This document shows, in pieces, positions 7,121-16,702 of a DNA stretch of 64,000 nt (positions are counted from its first letter, which is position 1; each line of letters opens with the position of its first letter). The stretch spans positions 248,001 to 312,000 of the forward strand of contig ONFF01000005.1 in assembly GCA_900317055.1 (NCBI GenBank), read 5' to 3'. The translations under genes and the position numbers were made by a program. The DNA comes from an uncultured Bacteroidales bacterium. GTDB taxonomy: Bacteria; Bacteroidota; Bacteroidia; Bacteroidales; F082. The notes below the pieces were generated by a model. That model saw only the letters and a program-made list of their open reading frames with translations, did no database searches and was not told where the DNA came from.

Positions 7121-10100
7121 TTATTCGCCACTATAATTGTAGATTTTTTTCTTTTTCCCTATTATCAATTTGAAGCGGCACGGTTCGTCTGTAGGGGTTG
7201 CATCGAACTCGTAGCTCTGAGTTTCCAACAAATCCACATCGGCTCCTGTTTGGACATCAATCAGGTGTAGATAGTCGGCTTTTATCCCTTCAAGGGCAAC
7301 GGTGAGAGTATATGTCCCTTCCTCTCCTGCTTGAAAGCAGAATGGCTGCTCGGTTCCCTCGCAAGGCACGATGGACAGCTCTTCTTGCCCGTCTGTAGCG
7401 AAAAGCTTCGTGCGTTTCTCTTTGAGCGAGAGTTTTTGCAACGCATTTGCACCGCCTCGCACCACCATGAGACGGTCCGCCAATCGGCCTTTCTCCGCTA
7501 CTTCAATCCGTATGGATTCGCAACGACCTGTCGTGACATTACGATGTGGGTTAAACATGATGGTGGCGTTTTCCGCAGTGGCTCTCACAAAACAGGCTTC
7601 CAAGGGCTTCAACGGATGTGCCTCGCTGATTTCGCTGACGACGAGGTCGTCTTTCGTCTCATTCATACGATAGCAACCAAGGGCCACATGCTCGGTGGCA
7701 CACGATGTGACATCGTAAAGATATGGGTTCCCAACCAGGTTCCACCCCGTGAGCGGATGGCCTTCAATGTATTCGAGGGCTATTGTGCCGTTGCCATCGT
7801 ACGGCTGCGTACCTGTGATCCTTAGCGCGACATCGGTCTTGTGGGCATATAAATAGCCTTTTCCGGCCATAAGGGCAAACGCATCGGCCTTGTAGTTGCG
7901 CCATTCTTTTTCTTGGGACTGGTCGAAGCGGTAAAGGTCATAGTCGCCATCTGTCATGCCCGTAATGTCATTAGCGGAGATGTTGTCGAATGGTGACGCT
8001 ATAAGGTAATACCCTCCGTCGGATGTGCCATAACCATTGATAATGGCGTAGGTTGGATCGCCTACCTGCACTTGGGCAGTGTTCGAAGGATCCGACTCGC
8101 CTCCAAAATAGTTAGTCGTGACATGGTAGTCGTATACACCATCAGGAAGGTTGTTGTCAATGTAGGTATTGCCAGTCAGGTTGGTGACCACAGCGTTGCC
8201 ATTGCGGTAAAGGTTGTAGGTATAGGTGCCGTCGGTGAGGTAGGTCTTCATCATACAAGATCGATTAGTTCCAGGGGTCCATGTAACACCATAGTTAGAA
8301 AACAAAATTGCATTATTCATATCTGGCAAATAATACTTACAAACAGGTGCAGGTTTATTGATGGTAGAATACAATACGACCCATAAATCCTGTGTGTAAT
8401 CGATTGCCACGGGATTAGGGAAGACAATATCATACCAACTTTCAGCCGCTGCATTAAAACTCTGTTGATACACTAACTCATTCGTATTGATTTCATCACC
8501 CTTATATACAAACAGTGTATAATCACCTTCGTATAAGAAATAAGCTGCAACCTTTTCTATGCTCATCCCTGCAAATCCACATAATGTTGATGCTGAATAG
8601 CGTTGCCCCCAATATGTACTATTGTTATACCCCATATTACTATAATAATCACCAGTTCCATATTGAAGCACAGCAGTTTCTGCATTTGGCGTTTGCCAAG
8701 AAAGATTGACATTTTGATTATTCACCGATGCTTGTAAATCTATAGGCTTTGGCCCTGGAAAATGGACATCAGCAACAGCAGTGTTCGATTTCAGCGACAT
8801 CGTACCGTCCGAATTTACGCTTTTCACATAATAGAAATAAGTGCCAAAACTAACATCGGCATCCATATAACTCGTGGTTTGTAAGTTGTTGGCAATTAAA
8901 TCACCGTCTCGGTAAAGCTTGTAGTATGATGCATTAGAAACAGAAGACCAATTTATTACGACATCTCGATTGCTGTCCGTTGCAGTGACAGTGGCTGGAG
9001 GAGCAATGGATGTGGAATTAGGATAACAGTTGAAAACCGCCGCGTTATGATAACTCCAGTTTGCTTCCGATCCATAGTTCAAGGCTCCTATGGCATAATA
9101 ACCATCATAATTGCCAGCTCCACCCCAATTGAAATGAAAGTAGTCATTTTCATCATAGCCATCACAGATAAAAAGATGGCCTATACTATCGGCTTGATTA
9201 GCCCCACGATACAACACTGGCCGCTCCAAATCGAGTTCGTTTTTCAGCATAGTAATCCATTGAGAATCAGAATAATCTGACTTGTACAAATAATCAGTAG
9301 AAAAAGAATAATCGAAATAAGTTTTTAAAGCATCGTCAAGGATAGGAGAATTAACCGCACTAGCCTTGGGGCCATAGTTCATATTGACCGATACGCCACA
9401 ATGATATACCAAAGTTGCCACCGCAAAAGCTTCAGCATCCGAATATCCCCTTGAATATATGTTTTTCATATTATCCCAATCATACACAGTATTGCCAAAA
9501 TCGACTGACAAAGTATCATATTCTGGATGGCTGTGAGGGAGATAGGAATGAGAGCCAACACCTCTGACAGGATGTTCCCAGTAGTTCATAATTTGAGCCA
9601 TGGCGATGGCACCACAACCTGCAGCGGCATGGCCAGTGGTATGGTTTGCTGTATCAGGAGGACAAAGGTTATTGAAAGGGGCACTTTGACTCCATTTCGT
9701 GCGTATCAAAGGCTTCACAAAACTCCTCGACTTTAGTTCCAAACCTCTGCCGTTTAATAGGTTATCCCATTCTTTTCGAATTTCCATTGTTGCCTCCAAC
9801 CTACTTTCCTTGACGAAGGCAATCCCATCATCGTAGGCTTTCAGCCAATCCATAATGACTTCTGGCATCGCGTCTTCTCCGAATCCTCCTTCCATCGAAT
9901 ACCCCAAAACGGGCTGCACACAATCATCAGCGGCAATAATTACAAAACACCGCTCGTTACCAAAGACATAGAAATTCGGGAATTCTGCTTTCTCTGCAAA
10001 GTCAATTAGATGAATCTGTGGGTTGCCTTCCATCTTGGAATTGATGAAGGATTGGGCTGCACGTTGGGCAGTTTGGACGGTTACATTTTCCGAAAACGCG

Positions 10101-10150
10101 GGCAGTACTGCCATTAGCAATGCCACAAAGGTTAAGGCTACTTTTTTCAT
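7121..10150 (-). CDS. C10 family cysteine protease (streptopain-like), multidomain, secreted
   Basis: The 1009-residue protein has a signal peptide (cleavage near AFS-EN, residue 20), a propeptide and a C10 catalytic domain. The nucleophile lies in GHAAAGCGAIAMAQIMNYW (Cys179) and the histidine in SIGHLFICDGYD (His325), followed by FHFNWGG. Fibronectin-type modules follow, with motifs such as YYKLYRDGDLIANN and YTYNLYRNGNAVV and a jelly-roll-like insert between them. C10 proteases degrade host or microbial proteins outside the cell. The C-terminus ends in KLIIGKKKKIYNYSGE without a recognisable T9SS sorting domain. A run of A residues at the 3' end could mark a frameshift or loss of that domain. 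Confidence 0.88.
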   Translation of the reverse strand: MKKVALTFVALLMAVLPAFSENVTVQTAQRAAQSFINSKMEGNPQIHLIDFAEKAEFPNFYVFGNERCFVIIAADDCVQPVLGYSMEGGFGEDAMPEVIMDWLKAYDDGIAFVKESRLEATMEIRKEWDNLLNGRGLELKSRSFVKPLIRTKWSQSAPFNNLCPPDTANHTTGHAAAGCGAIAMAQIMNYWEHPVRGVGSHSYLPHSHPEYDTLSVDFGNTVYDWDNMKNIYSRGYSDAEAFAVATLVYHCGVSVNMNYGPKASAVNSPILDDALKTYFDYSFSTDYLYKSDYSDSQWITMLKNELDLERPVLYRGANQADSIGHLFICDGYDENDYFHFNWGGAGNYDGYYAIGALNYGSEANWSYHNAAVFNCYPNSTSIAPPATVTATDSNRDVVINWSSVSNASYYKLYRDGDLIANNLQTTSYMDADVSFGTYFYYVKSVNSDGTMSLKSNTAVADVHFPGPKPIDLQASVNNQNVNLSWQTPNAETAVLQYGTGDYYSNMGYNNSTYWGQRYSASTLCGFAGMSIEKVAAYFLYEGDYTLFVYKGDEINTNELVYQQSFNAAAESWYDIVFPNPVAIDYTQDLWVVLYSTINKPAPVCKYYLPDMNNAILFSNYGVTWTPGTNRSCMMKTYLTDGTYTYNLYRNGNAVVTNLTGNTYIDNNLPDGVYDYHVTTNYFGGESDPSNTAQVQVGDPTYAIINGYGTSDGGYYLIASPFDNISANDITGMTDGDYDLYRFDQSQEKEWRNYKADAFALMAGKGYLYAHKTDVALRITGTQPYDGNGTIALEYIEGHPLTGWNLVGNPYLYDVTSCATEHVALGCYRMNETKDDLVVSEISEAHPLKPLEACFVRATAENATIMFNPHRNVTTGRCESIRIEVAEKGRLADRLMVVRGGANALQKLSLKEKRTKLFATDGQEELSIVPCEGTEQPFCFQAGEEGTYTLTVALEGIKADYLHLIDVQTGADVDLLETQSYEFDATPTDEPCRFKLIIGKKKKIYNYSGE

Positions 10151-10194
10151 AATTTACTGTTTTTTAATTAGTTTTACTTATTTTAATAAGAAGA

Positions 10195-10223
10195 GGATGG
10201 CCAACTGGGGGTGTTGGCCGTCC
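10195..10223 (-). terminator. Terminator hairpin after BspA-like gene
   Basis: GGATGGCCAAC pairs with GTTGGCCGTCC across a 7-base loop, followed on the minus strand by a pyrimidine-rich run. T-rich sequence also follows it on the plus strand, so it could work in both directions. Confidence 0.6.
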
Positions 10224-10261
10224 TTTTTAAACTTTTATTGGTTAATTGGGTTCGTCACAGG

Positions 10262-12283
10262 TTATTTGGTTACAATTATCCGCTTCGATATTGTTCCATT
10301 GGAAGTCTCAATACGGATGAGATAAACACCCACCTCTTGGCTGCTGAAATCGTATTCAAAGCTGTCGCCTTCTGCAGCACCTTCAAAGACAAGTTGCCCA
10401 ATCATATTGCTGATGCTAATATGCCGGACGCTCTCTGTTTCTATTGTAACTCTATCTTTTACTGGATTGGGATAAATGGATACGGGAATGGCACCGATTT
10501 CATTCACCGAAGTATGTGAGAAATGTGGTTTCACAATCACATCAAAGTTTGGCATTGTGAATTTATTGTCCCAAACAGGAACAAGTTGTGTTTCGTCATT
10601 TGCATTACATACAGTTACAGACAACAATACAAACTCCTGATTAGGATTGGGAGTTATCCGCACCTCTTCACCAAGCCTAGCTTGATTTGCAGAGATACTG
10701 ATTGAACCTCCATCGGCATCCACAACACCAATATTATATAGATTACAATCTTCTTCAATTGTTTCAAAATAATTGTGCCAATCGGATGATTCCATGTAGG
10801 CTTCTTTGCAGCCACAAGAGACTATCAATTTGGGAATAACAGATTCACTTCCGAAAGCGTCTCCACCAAGAGATGGGGGAACTGTTCCCAATGCAACCAC
10901 ATAATTCATATTGTCACAATTGGCAAAAGCATCATATTCAATACTCACAACAGAATTAGGAATGACAATGGATAACAAACTAGTGCATTTCCGAAAAGTT
11001 TGATTTTTTATAGTAGTTATAGTATTTGGAATTGTAGCAGAAATAAGGTTTGGACATCTCTCAAACGCGTTTGCTCCTATAAAAGTTACAGAACTAGGAA
11101 TATCGATTGAAACGAGTCCACTTTGCCAAAAAGCATAGTCTTTAATAGATGTCACCGTGTTGGGAATACTTAATGAAAAGAGACTACTGCACTCACTAAA
11201 AGCATGATCTCCAATAGAATTCACCAAATTAGGAATAATAATAGATGACAGGCTACTGCATTTGCTAAATACATAATCTCCGATAGAATCAACTGAATCA
11301 GGAATACTAATAGAAGTAAGGTCTCTACAACCTCTGAAAGCAGAGTGTCCCAAAGAAGTCACAGAAATAGGAACTATGGTGTTTTTGCAACCTGCAATCA
11401 GACTATTCGATTCCGTCTCAATAATGGCGTTACAATTACCTCTTGAATCATAAATCTGATTATTCTCATCCACTTCAATTTTTATCAAATTTCCGCAACT
11501 CGAAAAAGCTCGTTTACCAATAAAAACAACAGAACTTGGGATAAAAATGGACTCAAAACCACAATCTGAGAAAGCACTTTCCTCAATAGAAACTAATGAA
11601 TTAGGAAAAGAGATAGCATCGAGACTGCTACAATACAAAAAAGCATATTTTCCAATAGAAGTTACAGAACTTGGAATGGTTACTGATACAAGATTACTGC
11701 AATTTGAAAATGCTTCTCTACCAATGGAAGTTACGGTATTAGGGATATTGACCGATACAAGACTGCTACATCTATAAAAGACAGTTTCTCCAATAGTAGT
11801 CAAGGTATTAGGGATACTCACCATAGTCAAGCCAGTGCACTCATAAAAAGCACTATTGCCTATTGTTGTCACAGAATTGGGGATGATAACGGAGCTAAGG
11901 CTACTACAATGGGCAAAAGCAGTCCTTCCAATAGAAGTCACAGAACTTGGAATCTCTATCGAGGTAAAGTTATTGCAATAATAAAATGCTTGATCAGCTA
12001 TTTCAATCACTGAATAATCAATTCCGTTATTATGGACAATGGATTGTAAAACTATTTCACCAGTAGGTTGCGTATACCCAGCCCATGGATAATTTCCTGA
12101 ATTAGGCCCAACCAATGCCACATAATGGTTGGTCTCATCAATGATTCTGTAAAACAGAGTTTGCCCTGTGGAACATTCACTACTGAAATCGAAATTGTCT
12201 TGGGCATACGCTTTCGATAATCCCACTGTGCCTAACAGCAGGGTAATGACAAGCCATTGCATTTTTTGTAGTTTTTTTCTCAT
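10262..12283 (-). CDS. BspA-like leucine-rich repeat surface protein with T9SS sorting domain
   Basis: The 673-residue protein has a signal peptide (cleavage near AYAQ). More than ten LRR_5/BspA-type repeats of about 23 residues follow, with pattern IPNSVTSIGxxAFxxCSSLxS. Near residue 510 comes a beta-rich segment, and the C-terminus is a T9SS type A sorting domain with IYPNPVKDRVTIE, a central ISNMIGQLV strand and the ending VGVYLIRIETSNGTISKRII. BspA-like proteins usually bind host or bacterial surfaces. The family is known to vary by recombination among repeats. The gene is followed by a terminator hairpin at 10195. Confidence 0.9.
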   Translation of the reverse strand: MRKKLQKMQWLVITLLLGTVGLSKAYAQDNFDFSSECSTGQTLFYRIIDETNHYVALVGPNSGNYPWAGYTQPTGEIVLQSIVHNNGIDYSVIEIADQAFYYCNNFTSIEIPSSVTSIGRTAFAHCSSLSSVIIPNSVTTIGNSAFYECTGLTMVSIPNTLTTIGETVFYRCSSLVSVNIPNTVTSIGREAFSNCSNLVSVTIPSSVTSIGKYAFLYCSSLDAISFPNSLVSIEESAFSDCGFESIFIPSSVVFIGKRAFSSCGNLIKIEVDENNQIYDSRGNCNAIIETESNSLIAGCKNTIVPISVTSLGHSAFRGCRDLTSISIPDSVDSIGDYVFSKCSSLSSIIIPNLVNSIGDHAFSECSSLFSLSIPNTVTSIKDYAFWQSGLVSIDIPSSVTFIGANAFERCPNLISATIPNTITTIKNQTFRKCTSLLSIVIPNSVVSIEYDAFANCDNMNYVVALGTVPPSLGGDAFGSESVIPKLIVSCGCKEAYMESSDWHNYFETIEEDCNLYNIGVVDADGGSISISANQARLGEEVRITPNPNQEFVLLSVTVCNANDETQLVPVWDNKFTMPNFDVIVKPHFSHTSVNEIGAIPVSIYPNPVKDRVTIETESVRHISISNMIGQLVFEGAAEGDSFEYDFSSQEVGVYLIRIETSNGTISKRIIVTK

Positions 12284-12450
12284 AGTACTAATGATTTAAT
12301 TTATTAATAATTAAGTTGTTAATAATCTATTATTGCGCTTATTTTTATTTTACAAAACTATACAAATTAATTCAATGTATTGCATATTCTGCGAATTTTT
12401 CAATAAAATCACAACAAAATGCTTTTTATATTAAAAAAGGAGGATGGCAG

Positions 12451-12696
12451 CTACATTTGGTCGAACGCATCAGCCAAGTCGCGGAAGAAATTATGATTCA
12501 ATGCCTTGGAAAAAAGAAACAACAAGTTGGTATCCATGCTTTCCTTTTTCAAGATGCGATACAGATTGCTTCGGTCAATGTCCACTTGAAAAGCGAACTC
12601 CTTTTTCCCAATGTCATGACGATAAATCTCGTGGTCAACCAGTTTGCCGACATGGACGAACTGGCACTCTTGGTTCTCTTCTTTTTTGTTTTTCAT
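12451..12696 (-). CDS. Small XRE-like helix-turn-helix regulator
   Basis: The 81-residue protein fits a Cro/C1-type HTH fold: VGKLVDHEIYRHDIGKKEFA, then VDIDRSNLYRILKKES, which has the shape of the recognition helix, then MDTNLLFLFSKALNHNFFRDL. Proteins of this size and pattern are common in Bacteroidetes and are likely DNA-binding regulators. It lies between the BspA-like gene and a gene-free stretch with inverted repeats, all on the minus strand. The target is unknown. Confidence 0.72.
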   Translation of the reverse strand: MKNKKEENQECQFVHVGKLVDHEIYRHDIGKKEFAFQVDIDRSNLYRILKKESMDTNLLFLFSKALNHNFFRDLADAFDQM

Positions 12697-13065
12697 TGTT
12701 TACTATATTTCCAAGTCATTCACTTAACAATATCCGAAATGCAAAAATAAGTATAATTCAGGAAATAGAGTAAACTAATGTAAATATAATATAAGATTGC
12801 ATAGCAATAATCAACACACAACCCAAATCTCATGAGAAATTATCGGTATCAATTATACTCTGGGCAAACTGAAGGCATACTCTTCGCATAATGTAGGCAT
12901 GCTGTTTCTTGGGAGATGATTCGCTCAACCATACCCTTTGAGTATGCCTAGAGCGAGAGAAGAGCGAGAGAAGAGCGAAGAAACAACGAAGAAAAGACAT
13001 CATAAAAACCATCTTTTCCTAAGTTACCACAATTTCATTCCCTAAACTTTAAACTCTAAACTAAA
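12697..13065. repeat. Gene-free spacer with inverted repeat and heptamers
   Basis: AGGCATACTC at 12873-12882 and GAGTATGCCT at 12940-12949 form a perfect 10-bp inverted repeat about 57 bases apart. It is followed by direct GAGCGAGAGAA-type repeats (12951-12980). At 13042-13062 three heptamers of the CTAAACT type precede the stop of the TPM-domain gene. No gene is supported here. Confidence 0.5.
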
Positions 13066-14634
13066 TCACCATTTCCCCGAATATCCTCCACCGCCACTAT
13101 GGCCACCTCCGAAGGAGCCACTCGATGAGTGATGGCTGGAGGAATGGCTCGAATAGCTTTTGCCACTTGAGGAACCGGAGGACGAACTGCTACTGTAGTG
13201 TACCAGCTTAGGTATCGCCAAGGTTTTCAAGATAGTATCGCCACAGTGTTGACAGACATAGGTCTCCTGCTTCTCACCGCTTTGGGAATAACTGGTTTGA
13301 CGTGTCGTCACCGTATTCGTCAACAATGAGGTGAAAGCTCCACATTTTGAGCAAGTCGAAAACTTGTTGTAACGCTTTCCATGTTCCCTCACCACATACT
13401 CGTGCCCATTGGGACAACGGTAGGGCGTGAACTTCAAAGCCTCTAACCTTGCCTCCGCCTCGTGGATTTCCGACAAGCGGAAAGAATTATCATTGCTCAA
13501 CATTTGGCCACACTGTGGACAACGGAATTCTTCTGCCGCATTCATCCGTTTTTTAAGAATCAGATAATAAATCCAGCCCAACCAAGGTGCCATCCAAATC
13601 GCAATCTTGTTGTTGGGACGGTCGAAAGCGGCTCGGTAGACCGAATTAGGGTTGACCGATTTTTTTGCCAATTTTTTTGCCGTTTTCAAGAGACGCTGGT
13701 TATGGCGGAAGCATATCCATGAGAGATACAAAAGCAGTGTAACCAATGCTATCCAGCTGTATAGTTTGCTCTGCTCGGCATTAGGATATCGTATAGTCGT
13801 AAACGCAACTACCACTAATAAGATGACGAATATGGAAAGGCCCAACAACATACCACCAAGACAGCCCTTGCCCTCCCAAGGCGAGCCCGACCAATTCGTA
13901 CTGAAGCCATCGACAAAGGTAACACCGTTTTCATTATATGATTGATAAGCGCTTGACACTGTTTTCTTTCGTTCCTTTCGCTTGCGCAGCCAAAAGACAA
14001 TGCCGACAATGGGCATGGCAAACAAGAACAAACCAAACACTCCCAACCATAGACTGCTGCCAACCTTGTCAAAATCATCATCAGCGTCATAGTCGGTTTG
14101 CGAAGGCAAAGTAGTTTTCAGCCCCAAAGGGATTTCTCCTCCAAAGACAGTCACGATGTCGGCCACACCCGCACATAAACCACCCTCATAGTCGCCCGCC
14201 TTGAAAAAAGGCTTGATGGTCTTAGTAAAAATACGCTCACATTTGGAGTCAGTGAGTGTTCCCTCGGCACCGTAGCCTGTCTCAAACTCCAAGGAATGTT
14301 GGTCTTCCACAAAAAGCAAAAGCACGCCATTATCCGTTTCAGCATCGCCTATGCCCCAATCGTTGAAAAGCTCCGTGGCAAAATGCTTGGGCTCCGCCTC
14401 ACCGATACTCGACAAGGTCACCACGAAGACATCCGCCTTGTCGCGAATGGCACACAAGGCCGTGTTGATGGTCATCTCAACGCTGTCCGACAGGTATCCA
14501 TCAGGATCCGAAACATGGATGTCGTTGCTTTGCAAACGCGTGTTGGGCACTGTACGCACCGTCCAAGCCCCATCTGCCATCGCATTGAAAGCCAATGAAA
14601 ACAATATCAAAAATAAGGCAATTCGTTTCATCAT
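13066..14634 (-). CDS. TPM-domain membrane protein (YgcG family)
   Basis: A signal peptide (MMKRIALFLILFSLAFNAMA) is followed by a TPM domain at about residues 30-170, with the family motif VFVVTLSSIG and later DNGVLLLFVEDQHSLEFETG. Three or more membrane segments follow. A cytoplasmic part has CxxC pairs (CPQCGQ, CSKCGA, CQHCGD), probably zinc ribbons. The tail is Ser/Gly-rich and ends GGGYSGKW, as in YgcG proteins. TPM domains act at membranes, for example in photosystem repair in plants; the bacterial role is unclear. The frame extends to 14733, but a divergent promoter at 14661-14654 supports the MM start at 14634. Confidence 0.85.
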   Translation of the reverse strand: MMKRIALFLILFSLAFNAMADGAWTVRTVPNTRLQSNDIHVSDPDGYLSDSVEMTINTALCAIRDKADVFVVTLSSIGEAEPKHFATELFNDWGIGDAETDNGVLLLFVEDQHSLEFETGYGAEGTLTDSKCERIFTKTIKPFFKAGDYEGGLCAGVADIVTVFGGEIPLGLKTTLPSQTDYDADDDFDKVGSSLWLGVFGLFLFAMPIVGIVFWLRKRKERKKTVSSAYQSYNENGVTFVDGFSTNWSGSPWEGKGCLGGMLLGLSIFVILLVVVAFTTIRYPNAEQSKLYSWIALVTLLLYLSWICFRHNQRLLKTAKKLAKKSVNPNSVYRAAFDRPNNKIAIWMAPWLGWIYYLILKKRMNAAEEFRCPQCGQMLSNDNSFRLSEIHEAEARLEALKFTPYRCPNGHEYVVREHGKRYNKFSTCSKCGAFTSLLTNTVTTRQTSYSQSGEKQETYVCQHCGDTILKTLAIPKLVHYSSSSSSGSSSGKSYSSHSSSHHSSSGSFGGGHSGGGGYSGKW

Positions 14635-14653
14635 CGTTTGTGTAACAACCTTA

Positions 14654-14661
14654 CAAAGATA
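14654..14661 (-). promoter_or_regulatory. Promoter -7 element of TPM-domain gene
   Basis: TATCTTTG on the minus strand lies about 20 bases before the chosen start. It faces away from the promoter of the TPR gene at 14692, giving a compact divergent promoter region. Confidence 0.5.
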
Positions 14662-14691
14662 CAAAAAAAGCCATATATCCTCCTTTTTTAT

Positions 14692-14700
14692 TATTTTTGC
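14692..14700 (+). promoter_or_regulatory. Promoter -7 element of TPR gene
   Basis: TATTTTTGC matches the -7 consensus fully and sits 22 bases before the ATG at 14723. It rules out the longer upstream frame as the translated form. Confidence 0.6.
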
Positions 14701-14722
14701 ACCAAATTTCATCAGGCAACCC

Positions 14723-16183
14723 ATGTTTGACAACGAAGACTTTGAAGATTATTGGGAAGAAGAAAAAGACCGAAAGGCGGCTATCGAGCGGTATGAGGAC
14801 ATGCTGAAAACGCACGAATCGGTATATTTCGACAGCGAGGAGTTTGAATACATCATCGACCACTACACCAAAAACAACGACCTGAACCGCTCAAGGCAGG
14901 CTGTGGAGTTGGCTATGGCGCAGCATCCCGAAAGCAACATGCTGAAAATCAAGTATGCTCGCCAATACCTTTTGGAAAACGACGCCCAAAGTGCTTTCGA
15001 CATCATGCAGCATGTGGAACGCGTCGACGATGATGAGGATCCCGACTATTTCCTCACCCTCGGCTCATGTCTGGCCGTCTTGGGCAAGTCGGAAGAGGCT
15101 TTGGAGAACTATTTCAGTGCCCTGCCCTACTTCGACGAGGATGAGAAGTTCGAACTCTACAACGCCATCGCCTACGAGTACCAACACATGCGAAAATACG
15201 ACCTCGCCCTTGAGTTCTACGACAAAGCCCTTGCCCTCGCCGATGACAAAGACACCATCTACCACGAGATCCGCTGCTGCTACCTCAGCGCAGGCCGCAA
15301 GGAAGACGCCATCGACTACTTCCAAAAACTGGTCGACAAAGACCCGTACAACAGCAAGGCCTGGACCAATATCGGAGATGTCTACCGCATGATGGGCCAA
15401 TACGAAGAGAGCATCGACCCTTACGAGTACGCCCTCAGCATCGACCCGGAAGACCTCTGGACTAACATGCACCTTGCCGACATCTATTACGATTTGGGCC
15501 GCTACAAGGAAGCCATCGACACCCTTGAGGAAGCCTTGCGCAACGGTGTGGAGACCTCAATGATACACACCACCATCGGCGACTGCTACTACCGCCTTAA
15601 CGACCTGCAAACCGCCGAGGATCATTTCAACAAAGCCTTGGAAATCAACCCAATGATAGGTTCCGGTTATGCCGGTCTCGGCTATGTCTTCAGCGACCGT
15701 GGCCAAAGCCGAAAGGCCATCAAATTCTTCGAGAAAGCCTTGGAATACGAGCCTTGGGAGACCGACCACCTCTACTCCATCGCCACCGATTACATGAAGC
15801 TGAAGGAATACGACAAGGCCATGGAATGCCTGCGCAAAATCCAAGAGCAGACGCCTAACGACGCCGATGCCTATTATTACATCGCAGACCTTTATGGGCA
15901 ACAGGACAAAATCGATGAGGCCATCAACACCATCAAATTCGGGCTGATGCAAACCGACAACGACTCCTCGCTGCTTTATCTTTTGGCCTACGCCTATTTC
16001 GTAAAAGGCTCACACCACGAAGGTTTGGAAGCCTTAGACCAAGCCTTGGATGCCGACTTCGAAGTGTGGCCCGACTTCCTGGAATACGACAAGGAACTGC
16101 TGGCCAACGACACCCAAATCCTCGAACTCATCGAACAACACAAGAAAAACCAGAATTCAAATACAGCAAACCAACCCGAATAA
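14723..16183 (+). CDS. Tetratricopeptide repeat protein
   Basis: The 486-residue protein is a solenoid of TPR units from about residue 40 onward, for example FELYNAIAYEYQHMRKYDLA, AWTNIGDVYRMMGQYEESI and MIGSGYAGLGYVFSDRGQS. It has an acidic start (MFDNEDFEDYWEEEKDRKAA) and no signal peptide, so it is cytoplasmic and probably a scaffold. The open frame reaches 14351, but the -7 element at 14692 places the start at 14723. The next gene begins three bases after its stop, so the two are probably cotranscribed with aroE. The specific partner is unknown. Confidence 0.85.
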   Translation: MFDNEDFEDYWEEEKDRKAAIERYEDMLKTHESVYFDSEEFEYIIDHYTKNNDLNRSRQAVELAMAQHPESNMLKIKYARQYLLENDAQSAFDIMQHVERVDDDEDPDYFLTLGSCLAVLGKSEEALENYFSALPYFDEDEKFELYNAIAYEYQHMRKYDLALEFYDKALALADDKDTIYHEIRCCYLSAGRKEDAIDYFQKLVDKDPYNSKAWTNIGDVYRMMGQYEESIDPYEYALSIDPEDLWTNMHLADIYYDLGRYKEAIDTLEEALRNGVETSMIHTTIGDCYYRLNDLQTAEDHFNKALEINPMIGSGYAGLGYVFSDRGQSRKAIKFFEKALEYEPWETDHLYSIATDYMKLKEYDKAMECLRKIQEQTPNDADAYYYIADLYGQQDKIDEAINTIKFGLMQTDNDSSLLYLLAYAYFVKGSHHEGLEALDQALDADFEVWPDFLEYDKELLANDTQILELIEQHKKNQNSNTANQPE

Positions 16184-16186
16184 TTC

Positions 16187-16690
16187 ATGCGTATCAAAGA
16201 CTACCTATATATTTTCCTGATTGCCATGGTGCCCATCATCGAACTGCGTGGCGCCATCCCTGTGGCCTACACCCTAAAAGCGACAACTTCCCCTGACCTC
16301 AACATCCTTCTGAGTTACATTGTCATCGCCATCGGCAACATGATTCCCGTTCCCTTCATCTTCTTCTTTGCCCGCCGCATTTTGGAATGGGGCAAGGACA
16401 AAAAAATCATCGGAAGGTTTTTCACTTGGTGCCTGAAAAAAGGCGAAAAAGGTGGTCAAAAGCTGCAAGCGAAAGCCGGTCGTGGCCTATATTTCGCTTT
16501 ATTGCTCTTTGTCGGCATCCCGTTGCCTGGCACGGGCGCATGGACCGGCACCTTAGCAGCCAGTTTCCTTGACATGGACTTCAAGAAAAGCGTGTTAGCC
16601 GTCATTGGAGGTGTGGTGCTCGCCAGCGTCATTGTCGGCGTGTTATGCACCCTTGGATTCGGAGCTTGGTTTGGCATTACAGGACAATAA
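16187..16690 (+). CDS. Small multidrug export family membrane protein (COG2426)
   Basis: The 167-residue protein has about four to five membrane segments and the family landmarks MVPIIELRGAIPVAY near the start and VGIPLPGTGAWTGTLAA in the second half. These are typical of the small multidrug export (PF06695) family, whose true substrate is poorly known. The symmetric re-entrant-like ELRGAIP and PLPGTGAWTG motifs support the assignment. It sits between the TPR gene (3-base gap) and aroE (12-base gap) and is probably in one operon with them. Confidence 0.85.
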   Translation: MRIKDYLYIFLIAMVPIIELRGAIPVAYTLKATTSPDLNILLSYIVIAIGNMIPVPFIFFFARRILEWGKDKKIIGRFFTWCLKKGEKGGQKLQAKAGRGLYFALLLFVGIPLPGTGAWTGTLAASFLDMDFKKSVLAVIGGVVLASVIVGVLCTLGFGAWFGITGQ

Positions 16691-16702
16691 AAACAAGGCA
16701 CT

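Noticed and set aside
12830-13012. 60-codon frame with hydrophobic start
   Set aside because: It is made largely of the GAGCGAGAGAA direct repeats and the inverted repeat, with no start context.
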